Assembly (NCBI GenBank): GCA_945886995.1
Contig: CAMCZJ010000165.1
Coordinates: 1 to 6,716 of the forward strand
Direction: 5' to 3'
DNA: 6,716 bases
Origin: Asaia bogorensis
GTDB lineage: Bacteria > Pseudomonadota > Alphaproteobacteria > Acetobacterales > Acetobacteraceae
The first letter of the stretch is position 1. Each line of letters starts with the position of its first letter. This document shows positions 1 to 5,999 of the stretch, piece by piece. Below the pieces are notes generated by a model. It was not told where the DNA came from, made no database searches, and worked only from the letters and a program-made list of their open reading frames with translations. The position numbers and the translations under genes were made by a program.

Positions 1-546
1 TTCCGGCCGGTTCTGGCTGAGCTTGCGCTTGCCGATTAGGGTTTCGATTTCCAAGCGTAGCCCGACAATCCCTTTGAGCTGTGAGGCGATGAAGGCTTCC
101 GGCGCATCATCCACTGCCCAGGGCTTGGCGCGTGGGGCTTCATGGTGATTGGTCAGCCGTTCCACCAGCGCATGCAGCCGCGCGGCATCCTCAAACACCT
201 CGATCGCGCCAATGGCATGCACGGCAACATAATTCCAGGTCGGCACGACCTTCCCGTGTTCGCGCTTGGAGGCATAAAAAGACGGTGACACATAAGCCTC
301 AGGCCCCATGAAAATGGCGCGTGCGCGGCCAGCGGCGGCCAGGCCGTGCCAATGCGTATTCGCGCGGGCCAAATGGCCATAAAGCGTGCCGTGCTTGCCT
401 TCATCGGCGGCGAGTTGCAGCGGCACATGGGTGGCTTCCGGCACACCTTCCGCCCCCGCGCTCACCAGAATAGCCAGCCGAGCCTCACGCAAAATGGCGT
501 GCAGGATTTCCGGGCGGTCTTCACGGAATAAGGGCGGGTTATACAT
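1..546 (-). CDS. paiB: PaiB-family FMN-binding protein (partial, C-terminus beyond window)
   Basis: The minus-strand frame opens with ATG at 546-544 and runs 182 codons to the window edge without a stop. PaiB proteins are usually a little over 200 residues, so only a short C-terminal tail is missing. Family hallmarks are visible: the opening MYNPPLFRE, the core H-x3-N-x-H-W-like stretch (ARANTHWHG, residues 79-87), FMGPEAYVSP followed by KVVPTWNYVAVHAIG, the acidic PWAVDDAPE segment, and a near-terminal GKRKLSQNRPE. This family adopts an FMN-binding split-barrel fold. It is named after Bacillus subtilis PaiB, a negative regulator of protease production and sporulation genes, but how it acts on DNA is unclear, so the regulator label is by homology. 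A good Shine-Dalgarno, GGAGAAG (complement of 553-559), sits 6 nt before the ATG and supports this start. It is divergent from the amidase gene, so regulating that cluster is possible but unproven. Family assignment is firm; function is not. Confidence 0.93.
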   Translation of the reverse strand, partial: MYNPPLFREDRPEILHAILREARLAILVSAGAEGVPEATHVPLQLAADEGKHGTLYGHLARANTHWHGLAAAGRARAIFMGPEAYVSPSFYASKREHGKVVPTWNYVAVHAIGAIEVFEDAARLHALVERLTNHHEAPRAKPWAVDDAPEAFIASQLKGIVGLRLEIETLIGKRKLSQNRPE

Positions 547-605
547 CCGGGTCTTCTCCAAACTTGGATTGCTGTTAGCCTGTCCTGGTTTTGGGGAAAA
601 GTCGT
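547..605. promoter_or_regulatory. Divergent intergenic region with possible operator elements
   Basis: These 59 bp separate the paiB-like start from the amidase start and must hold or overlap the promoters for both directions, unless one is leaderless. Seen directly: a small perfect inverted repeat TCCAA-ac-TTGGA at 557-568, and a related element on the opposite strand at 583-597 (complement TCCCCAAAACCAGGA) resembling TCTCCAAACTTGGA at 555-568. A weak promoter reading toward paiB would be TTTTCC and TAACAG (complements of 595-600 and 572-577) spaced 17 nt apart, each matching only three of six consensus bases. No good -10 is visible toward the amidase. The region is plausibly regulatory by position; specific sites are speculative. 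Confidence 0.35.
593..597 (+). promoter_or_regulatory. Shine-Dalgarno deciding the amidase start
   Basis: GGGGA (with a following AAAAG) lies 8 nt upstream of ATG 606. An in-frame TTG at 591 would give a protein five residues longer, but it overlaps this purine tract and has no ribosome binding site of its own, so ATG 606 is preferred. Confidence 0.6.
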
Positions 606-2066
606 ATGTCTGATGAATTGATCCGCCTGAGCGCCACGGAAGCTGCTGCCAAGCTGAAAGCGGGCGAAATCACGCCGCTTGACCTGATTGACGCGGCCGA
701 GGCGCGCATCGCGGCGGTGGATGGTGCTGTGAATGCGCTGCCCACGCTTTGCCTTGATCGCGCGCGCGACCATGCCCGCGCGCTGATGGCGGGCAAGCGG
801 CGCGAAGCGGAAGGTGAAGCCGGCTGGCTTGGTGGGATACCTGTGGCGATCAAGGATTTGGCGGAAGTTGCCGGTGTGCGCACCACCTATGGCAGCCCGA
901 TCTTTGCGGATTACGTGCCAAGTGAGAGCCATCCGGTGGTGGAACGGATCGAACGTAAGGGCGGCATTGTCATTGCCAAATCCAATACGCCGGAATTCGG
1001 CGCGGGGGGTTCGACCTTCAACGAAGTATTTGGGCGCACGCGCAATCCTTGGAATACATCGCTCACCTGCGGCGGTTCTACCGGTGGCGGTGCGGTTGCC
1101 TTGGCAACGGGCCAGGTGTGGTTGGCGCATGGGTCGGATCATGGTGGGTCACTCCGGCGCCCTGCGACTTATTGTTCCGTGGTGGGGCTTAGGCCCTCAC
1201 CCGGGCGGGTGACGCGCGGGACGGCGGATGATCTTTATTCGCCGCTTTCGGTGAATGGGCCGATGGCGCGCAATATCCCTGATCTGGCGCTATTCCTGGA
1301 CGCCATGGCGGGTTGGGATTTGGCTGATCCGCTGACTTGGGAAGCGCCCGCGCGCCCTTACGCGGCGGCGGTTGCAGCAGCAGAGGCCGAGGCACCGAAG
1401 CGCATTGCCTTCACCGCGCGCTTTGGTGGCGCGATTTCGATGGACCGGGAAACCGAGGAAATTTGCGCGCGCGAAGTGCGGCGCTTTGAAGCGCTCGGCG
1501 CCGTGGTGGAAGAAGCCCATCCCGAGATTGGCGATTTGAATGAGGCGTTTCTGGTGCTGCGGAGCCAGCATTTCGTTGTGGACCGCGAGAAAATGCTGAA
1601 GGAGCATCGGGACAAGATGAAGCCCGACATCATCTGGCAAACCGAACGCGGCTTGCAGGAAACTGCATCACGCCTTGCCTGGGCGGAACATGAACGCCGG
1701 CGCTTCTTCATCAGCATGCGCGAATTGTTCAAGCGTTATGATGTGCTGATCACGCCAGGGGCCGCCACGCCCGCCTTTGATGTGATGCTGCGCGCGCCGG
1801 AGAGCATCGGCGGCAAGAAGCTGGACAACTACATGGGCGGGTCGCTGATCAACGCTTTCGCCACGCTGGCAGGATGCCCCGCTGTCTCGGTACCATGCGG
1901 CTTTGATCAATATGGCAGGCCGGTCGGGCTGCATATTGTGGCCCCACCGCGGCAGGATGCGCGCGCTTTGCAAGTGGCGGCGCTGTTCGAGAAAATGACG
2001 GGCCTGGATAAGCTTTTGCCCATCACGCCAAGGCCCGGCAGCGTGCCGCCGGCGGAAAGTGCTTGA
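606..2066 (+). CDS. Amidase-signature family hydrolase
   Basis: The predicted 486-residue protein hydrolyses an amide bond using the Ser-cisSer-Lys triad of the amidase-signature family. The catalytic Lys is K83 in GGIPVAIKDL, the cis-Ser is S158 in CGGSTGGG, and the nucleophile is S182 in GSDHGGSLRRPA. The spacings (75 and 24 residues) equal those of the classic triad in fatty acid amide hydrolase. The C-terminal family block GCPAVSVPCGF (residues 423-433), then GRPVGLHIVAPP, is present. Length is normal and no signal peptide is seen, so it should be cytoplasmic. It is a general amidase rather than a GatA subunit: no gatB/gatC lie beside it, though that alone is weak. Small oddities are Thr at the usually second Ser of the GGSSGG block and His within GSDxGGS. 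It is the first of five co-directional genes and ends 12 nt before the binding-protein gene. The substrate cannot be predicted. Confidence 0.95.
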   Translation: MSDELIRLSATEAAAKLKAGEITPLDLIDAAEARIAAVDGAVNALPTLCLDRARDHARALMAGKRREAEGEAGWLGGIPVAIKDLAEVAGVRTTYGSPIFADYVPSESHPVVERIERKGGIVIAKSNTPEFGAGGSTFNEVFGRTRNPWNTSLTCGGSTGGGAVALATGQVWLAHGSDHGGSLRRPATYCSVVGLRPSPGRVTRGTADDLYSPLSVNGPMARNIPDLALFLDAMAGWDLADPLTWEAPARPYAAAVAAAEAEAPKRIAFTARFGGAISMDRETEEICAREVRRFEALGAVVEEAHPEIGDLNEAFLVLRSQHFVVDREKMLKEHRDKMKPDIIWQTERGLQETASRLAWAEHERRRFFISMRELFKRYDVLITPGAATPAFDVMLRAPESIGGKKLDNYMGGSLINAFATLAGCPAVSVPCGFDQYGRPVGLHIVAPPRQDARALQVAALFEKMTGLDKLLPITPRPGSVPPAESA

Positions 2067-2071
2067 AGGAG
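2066..2071 (+). promoter_or_regulatory. Shine-Dalgarno of the binding-protein gene, overlapping the amidase stop
   Basis: AAGGAG begins on the last base of the amidase TGA stop and ends 7 nt before ATG 2079. This is a strong ribosome binding site whose overlap with the stop codon suggests coupled translation of the two genes. Confidence 0.7.
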
Positions 2072-2078
2072 CATCACG

Positions 2079-3041
2079 ATGCAGCGCCGTAGTTTGATGC
2101 TGGCAACCGGCGGCTTTCTGGCCACGCCCATGCTGGCCCGCGCGCAGGATTTCCCTGTGCGCCCCATTCGCGTGGTGGTGCCCTACGCGCCGGGCGGGCA
2201 ATCCGATACGGTGATGCGGTTGCTGATCCCGCGCATGGCGGAATTCCTTGGCCAGAACATTATTGTTGAGAATCGTAGCGGTGGTGGCGGCACGATTGGC
2301 GCGGGTATTGTCGCGAATGCACCGGCGGATGGCTATACGCTGTTTTTCGAAAGCTTCGCCTTCGCGGTCGCGCCGCTGATCCATCGCGGCCTGCCCTTCG
2401 ATTATGAAGCCGCCTTCGTGCCGATTGGCCAGGCGGTGGCGCTGCCCTATGTGCTGGTGACCAAGCGCGATTACCCGGCGCGCAATGTCGCGGAATTCAT
2501 TGCATCCGTGAAAGCGCGGCCTGGCTTCACTTATGGTACGCCAGGCATTGGCACCATCGGCCATTTGGCCGGCGCGCTTTTGGAAATGCGGGCGGGCATC
2601 AAAATGGAACATGTCGCTTATCGCGGCGGCGCGGAAAGCGCGCGCGATGTCGCGGCGGGCAATATTGATGGCGCCATCGGCACCGCCAATAGCTTCGCCC
2701 CCATCATCCAGAATGACCGCGCCCGCGGCATTGCGCTGACGAGTGGTGAGCGGCGCGGCAGCCTTTCGCATTTGCCGATTTTGGCCGAAAGCGGCTTTCC
2801 CGGTTTCGATCTGACAAGCTGGAACGGCCTATTCGCGCCGGCTGCGACACCGGCCCCCATTCGCGCCCGGCTGGAAGCGGCTTTGCGCCACGCCACCACC
2901 GATGAACCAACCCGCCAAAGGCTGGCGGCTTCCGGCAATGATGTGGTGACGGAAAGCGCGGCGGCTTTTGCGGAACGCATCCGCAAGGACCGCGACTTGG
3001 TGCGGCAATTGATCCGCGAAACGGGGCTCAAGATCGAATAG
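2079..3041 (+). CDS. Bug/TctC-type tripartite tricarboxylate transporter solute-binding protein
   Basis: This 320-residue exported protein binds a small, usually carboxylated, solute in the periplasm. Its leader carries twin arginines (QRRSLML, R3-R4), a hydrophobic stretch and a likely cleavage site after A22 (ARA|QDFP), which suggests Tat export, although Sec cannot be excluded. Bug-family features follow: PVRPIRVVVPYAPGGQSD (26-43), IIVENRSGGGGTIGA (61-75), ANAPADGYTLF (79-89), TYGTPGIGTIGHLAGALLE (151-169), HVAYRGGAESARDVAAGNID (178-197) and SWNGLFAPAATPAPI (247-261). Length is typical. No TctA or TctB membrane subunits are in the window, so it is an orphan receptor, as most members of this family are. 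It may use permeases encoded elsewhere or act as a sensor. Adjacency to the amidase suggests that its ligand, or the ligand's product, is an amidase substrate, but this is inference. Confidence 0.95.
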   Translation: MQRRSLMLATGGFLATPMLARAQDFPVRPIRVVVPYAPGGQSDTVMRLLIPRMAEFLGQNIIVENRSGGGGTIGAGIVANAPADGYTLFFESFAFAVAPLIHRGLPFDYEAAFVPIGQAVALPYVLVTKRDYPARNVAEFIASVKARPGFTYGTPGIGTIGHLAGALLEMRAGIKMEHVAYRGGAESARDVAAGNIDGAIGTANSFAPIIQNDRARGIALTSGERRGSLSHLPILAESGFPGFDLTSWNGLFAPAATPAPIRARLEAALRHATTDEPTRQRLAASGNDVVTESAAAFAERIRKDRDLVRQLIRETGLKIE

Positions 3042-3083
3042 GGCCGGCTTTACCTTTGGCGCGGTTCAGGCCAGCCTTCGCCC

Positions 3084-3731
3084 ATGACCCTCGCCGCCGC
3101 CATCATTCCCGTGACACCCTTCCAACAAAACTGCGCCCTGATTTGGGATCAAGACACCAAGCGCGGTGTGGTGATAGACCCGGGCGGTGATGTCGCGCGT
3201 ATTGAAGGCGCGATTGCCGAAGCGGGCATCACCATTGATCGCATTCTGCTGACGCATGGCCATATGGACCATGCCGGCGGCGCTGCGGAATTGGCCGAAG
3301 CACTCGGCAATGTGCCGATTGAAGGCCCGCATCGCGCCGATGCTTTCCTGCTGGAAGGCTTGGTGGAACAGGGCGCCAAATACGGGCTGGAATGCCGCGC
3401 CGTCACGCCAAATCGCTGGTTGGACGAAGGTGAGACGGTGGAGATCGCCGGCATCGCCTTTGATGTGCTGCATTGCCCAGGCCACACACCTGGGCATGTG
3501 GTCTTCGTCAATCCAGATATGGGGATTGCCATTGTGGGTGATGTGCTGTTTCAAGGCTCCGTCGGGCGCACCGATTTTCCCTATGGCGATACAGCTTCTT
3601 TGCTGAATGCCATCCGCACAAAACTGTTTCCGCTGGGGGATCACATCCAATTCCTCTGCGGCCATGGGCCGGCTTCCAGCTTCGGCGCGGAACGGCAGAG
3701 CAATCCTTTTGTCGGAGAAAACGCGCCATGA
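3084..3731 (+). CDS. gloC: GloC/YcbL-type metallo-beta-lactamase-fold hydrolase (type II glyoxalase-like)
   Basis: The 215-residue protein matches the length and layout of E. coli YcbL/GloC. The zinc ligands are THGHMDH (H58, H60, D62, H63), H134 in CPGHTPGHV, D153 in VGDVLFQGSVGRTDF and H194 in CGHGPASSFGAERQSNPF. The N-terminal IIPVTPFQQNC and IDPGGD are also typical. GloC hydrolyses S-lactoylglutathione and related glutathione thioesters in the cytoplasm, the second step of glutathione-dependent methylglyoxal detoxification. Close paralogues of this fold cleave other substrates, so the exact thioester is uncertain. There is no signal peptide. The ATG at 3084 is the first sensible start, but its ribosome binding site is poor, and a 42-nt gap separates it from the binding-protein gene. 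Its TGA stop overlaps the next gene's ATG by 4 bp (ATGA), so these two are translationally linked. The gene could be a housekeeping member rather than part of a pathway. Confidence 0.93.
   Translation: MTLAAAIIPVTPFQQNCALIWDQDTKRGVVIDPGGDVARIEGAIAEAGITIDRILLTHGHMDHAGGAAELAEALGNVPIEGPHRADAFLLEGLVEQGAKYGLECRAVTPNRWLDEGETVEIAGIAFDVLHCPGHTPGHVVFVNPDMGIAIVGDVLFQGSVGRTDFPYGDTASLLNAIRTKLFPLGDHIQFLCGHGPASSFGAERQSNPFVGENAP
3714..3717 (+). promoter_or_regulatory. Internal Shine-Dalgarno for the serine hydrolase, inside gloC
   Basis: GGAG lies within the last codons of the upstream gene, 10 nt before ATG 3728. It supports re-initiation at the ATGA overlap. Confidence 0.45.
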
Positions 3732-4966
3732 GCCCGGTGATTGAATCCGATGCTCCACCGCTGCCGGTGACGCGGCCAGAACTGGTTGGCATGTCGCCTG
3801 CGCGGCTTGCGCGCATTCGTCCGGCGATGGAACGCGAAATAGCAGCGGGCAGGCTGCCGGGCTGCGTTGTCGCCATTGCGCGGGATGGCAAGCTTGTGCA
3901 TCTGGAAGCGATTGGGTCTCGTGATCCTGAAAGCCGCGCGCCAATGGGGGCGGATGCGATTTTCTCCATCGCCTCCATGACCAAGCCCGTGACGGGTGTG
4001 GTCGCGCTTTCCTTGATTGAGGAAGGCCGGCTGCTGGTGACGGACCCGGTCGGTGCCTGGTTGCCACCGCTGATGAATATGCAGGTGGCGAAGCCAACGC
4101 CTGCGATGCTTTCGGGTGAAGGCCCGATTGAAACCGAAGCCGCCATCCGCCCCATGACGGTGCAGGATGCCATGCGCCACACGACAGGTCTGGTTTATGG
4201 CGGGCGCAGTGGTTCTGCCGTGCATGCCGTGGCGCCCCCCGGTTCCTTTTGGGTCGCAGAGAATATGGATACGGAAGGCTTCGCCCAGACGCTTTCTGGC
4301 CTGCCGCTGCGCCATCATCCAGGAACAGTCTGGGAGTATGGGCTTTCTACCGATGTGCTGGGCGCCGTGGCGGAACGCGCGGGCGGTGCCTCGCTTGGTG
4401 CGCTGATGCGCGAACGCGTATTCGCCCCGCTTGGCATGGAAGAAACCGGCTATGTGCTGCCCGCAGAAAAACTGGCGCGCTTCGCCCGGCCCTTCGGGAA
4501 AGACCCCATAACAGGTGCGGCGCAATCGGTTGAAGCGCCGCTGCGCGCACCGAAAATGGAAACCGGCGGCGCGGGGTTGGTTTCCACCGCCAGCGATTAT
4601 TTGCGCTTTGCTGAGATGCTGCGCGCCGGCGGTACGCTGAATGGCGAGCGCATCTTGGCGCCGCAGACGGTGGCCTGGATGGCATCCGATCATTTGCAGG
4701 GCATCGAAAATCGCGTGGCCGGCATGGACCCTGCACTTGAAGGTTATGGCTTTGGCCTAACGGTGGCGGTGCGGCTCGCGCGTGGTGGCTCGGGCCTGAT
4801 GGGTGCACCCGGCGCCTTTGGCTGGTCTGGCGTTTGGGGCACTTACTTCTGGGCCGATCCGGCAGAACGCCTGAGTGTAGTCTTCATGGCCCATGCGCCA
4901 GGCGAATTGCGGCAACGCTATCGCCGCCTGATTAATATGCTTACCTATCAAGCGATTGAAGCTTGA
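3728..4966 (+). CDS. Class C beta-lactamase-like serine hydrolase (family VIII esterase type)
   Basis: This 412-residue protein belongs to the penicillin-binding-protein/beta-lactamase superfamily. The nucleophile motif SxxK is S83-M-T-K86 in FSIASMTKPVTG, the catalytic Tyr motif is Y204-G-L-S207, and the third block is GWSG (365-368) followed by GTYFWADP. In place of the KTG of true beta-lactamases this has the W-x-G form often seen in family VIII carboxylesterases. Also typical are RPMTVQDAMRHTTGL (141-155) and GGAGLVSTASDYLRFAEML (280-298). No signal peptide is visible, which argues against a periplasmic beta-lactamase and for a cytoplasmic esterase, lactonase or transesterase acting on a small ester. 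The start at 3728 overlaps the stop of the preceding gene, and 25 nt separate it from the SDR gene. Antibiotic resistance should not be assumed from the fold. Substrate unknown. Confidence 0.93.
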   Translation: MSPVIESDAPPLPVTRPELVGMSPARLARIRPAMEREIAAGRLPGCVVAIARDGKLVHLEAIGSRDPESRAPMGADAIFSIASMTKPVTGVVALSLIEEGRLLVTDPVGAWLPPLMNMQVAKPTPAMLSGEGPIETEAAIRPMTVQDAMRHTTGLVYGGRSGSAVHAVAPPGSFWVAENMDTEGFAQTLSGLPLRHHPGTVWEYGLSTDVLGAVAERAGGASLGALMRERVFAPLGMEETGYVLPAEKLARFARPFGKDPITGAAQSVEAPLRAPKMETGGAGLVSTASDYLRFAEMLRAGGTLNGERILAPQTVAWMASDHLQGIENRVAGMDPALEGYGFGLTVAVRLARGGSGLMGAPGAFGWSGVWGTYFWADPAERLSVVFMAHAPGELRQRYRRLINMLTYQAIEA

Positions 4967-4991
4967 AGGCCGGCAAGCAACATGGCGTTAG

Positions 4992-5753
4992 ATGATGAGT
5001 AAAGCGCCAACCCATCAAGCTGCGCTGGTCACGGGTGCCACGGAAGGCATTGGTCAGGCCACCGCCTTTGCCTTGGCCGATGCCGGGCATGATGTGATTG
5101 TCACTGATCTTGCCATTGGCAGTCTTGCTGAAACCATCAGCGGAATCGAAGCCAGGGGCCGGCGTGCGCTTGGCCTGCCGCTTGATCTGCGAAGCGAAGA
5201 AAGCATCGCAGCACTTTTAGAACAAGCCGCCCAAGCCTTCGGCCCGATCGGGGTGTTGGTGAATAATGCAGGCTGCACCCTGGCCAAGCCCGCCATTGAT
5301 GTCACCTGGTCCGAATGGGATCAGGTGATGAATGTGAATCTGAAGGGCAGCTATTTTCTCACCACGCGCTTCGGCGCGCGCTGCATTGCAGAAATGCGTG
5401 CTGGCATTGTGATCAGCGTTGCTTCCACCCATGGGCTGGTCGGCATCGCGGATCGTTCCGTCTATAGCATTGCCAAGGGCGGCCTGGTGCAAATGACCCG
5501 CGCGCTTGCAATTGAATGGGCGCGGGCTGGCATTCGTGTGAACGCGGTGGCGCCAGGGACAGTGCTGACGCCATCGCGCGCGCGCATGTTGGCAGACCCG
5601 GCGCGGCGCCAACGCATGCTGGACCGTATCCCGATTGCCCGCTTCCCAAACGCCGAGGAAGTGGCCGCCGCCATCACCTATCTGGCAAGCCCTTTGGCCG
5701 CAGCGGTAACCGGACAGATCCTGCCGGTGGATGGTGGGCTGACGGCATATTGA
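4992..5753 (+). CDS. Short-chain dehydrogenase/reductase (classical SDR)
   Basis: The 253-residue protein is a classical SDR that interconverts an alcohol and a ketone with a nicotinamide cofactor in the cytoplasm. Visible motifs are the Rossmann TGATEGIG (14-21), D39 at the end of the second strand (suggesting NAD(H) over NADP(H)), NNAG (91-94), N116 in MNVNLKG, and the catalytic S145, Y158 and K162 in STHG and YSIAKGG. The C-terminal VTGQILPVDGG is typical of the 3-oxoacyl-ACP reductase/glucose dehydrogenase-like group. An in-frame TAG at 4989-4991 directly precedes ATG 4992, so the start must be 4992 or the adjacent ATG 4995; neither has a strong Shine-Dalgarno. It is the last of five co-directional genes, 25 nt after the serine hydrolase. 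The substrate cannot be named: the family is broad, and fatty-acid, sugar and secondary-alcohol members look alike here. Confidence 0.95.
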   Translation: MMSKAPTHQAALVTGATEGIGQATAFALADAGHDVIVTDLAIGSLAETISGIEARGRRALGLPLDLRSEESIAALLEQAAQAFGPIGVLVNNAGCTLAKPAIDVTWSEWDQVMNVNLKGSYFLTTRFGARCIAEMRAGIVISVASTHGLVGIADRSVYSIAKGGLVQMTRALAIEWARAGIRVNAVAPGTVLTPSRARMLADPARRQRMLDRIPIARFPNAEEVAAAITYLASPLAAAVTGQILPVDGGLTAY

Positions 5754-5818
5754 ACGGCACACTGTCTGCATGCCGCGTAGAACATGGGGCGCATTGGTGT
5801 ATATCTGCCGCGATACAG

Positions 5819-5838
5819 GCTGCGGATTTTCCTGCAGC
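5819..5838. terminator. Hairpin GCTGCGGA/TCC-T-GCAGC, possible weak terminator
   Basis: The arms GCTGCGGA (5819-5826) and TCCTGCAGC (5830-5838) form an 8-bp stem with one bulged T and a TTT loop. There is no run of T after it on either strand, so it does not meet the usual intrinsic terminator pattern. It is offered only as the nearest structured element to the end of the five-gene cluster. Confidence 0.2.
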
Positions 5839-5876
5839 GTAAAATGTGGATGTGGGTTCACCGCACCCCAGCCATC

Positions 5877-5899
5877 CAACCGGGCCGAGTGTCCGGTTG
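5877..5899. terminator. 9-bp hairpin in the convergent spacer, possible bidirectional terminator
   Basis: CAACCGGGC (5877-5885) pairs with GTCCGGTTG (5891-5899), eight Watson-Crick pairs plus one G-T, around a 5-base loop. It is the strongest inverted repeat I found in the spacer and sits between two convergent genes, where a shared terminator would be expected. It lacks a T-tract on either side, so termination is uncertain. Confidence 0.3.
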
Positions 5900-5999
5900 A
5901 ATTAGGCGCTATTCCAGTCGGGTGCAGCGGTGTTTCTGGTTGCGTGAAATTCGCGTCCGAGTTCTTCTGTTATCAACGCGCGAAAGTTAGTGGCCTTTC

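Larger units (their letters stand above)
5754..5999. other. Convergent intergenic spacer without a convincing gene
   Basis: This 246-bp stretch lies between the stop of the SDR gene and the stop of guaA, which face each other. Its G+C is about 55% by hand count, lower than I judge the flanking genes to be. It holds two modest hairpins (listed separately) and no RNA gene, repeat or integrase fragment that I recognise. A plus-strand open frame from 5770 into guaA lacks a ribosome binding site and is treated as noise. Transcription terminators for both flanking genes would be expected here. Confidence 0.6.

Noticed and set aside
591..605. In-frame TTG at 591 as the amidase start
   Set aside because: It lies just ahead of the GGGGA that best serves as the Shine-Dalgarno for ATG 606, and it adds only five non-family residues.
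462..1142. Minus-strand open frame of 226 codons spanning the divergent promoter and the start of the amidase
   Set aside because: It would overlap both the PaiB-like and amidase genes, carries no recognisable domain and has no supporting ribosome binding site.
1668..2771. Long minus-strand open frame (367 codons) opposite the amidase and binding-protein genes
   Set aside because: It is an antisense shadow of two clearly recognisable genes. It is rich in Arg, His and Gln, as expected from reading GC-rich genes backwards, and shows no family motif.
3066..4693. Overlapping minus-strand open frames (about 340-350 codons each) opposite gloC and the serine hydrolase
   Set aside because: The plus-strand genes have full catalytic motifs. 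The antisense frames overlap each other in different frames and show shadow-type composition.
3728..4966. Calling the serine hydrolase an AmpC-type antibiotic-resistance beta-lactamase
   Set aside because: It has no signal peptide, and the third motif is a W-x-G form rather than KTG. Both fit cytoplasmic family VIII esterases better.
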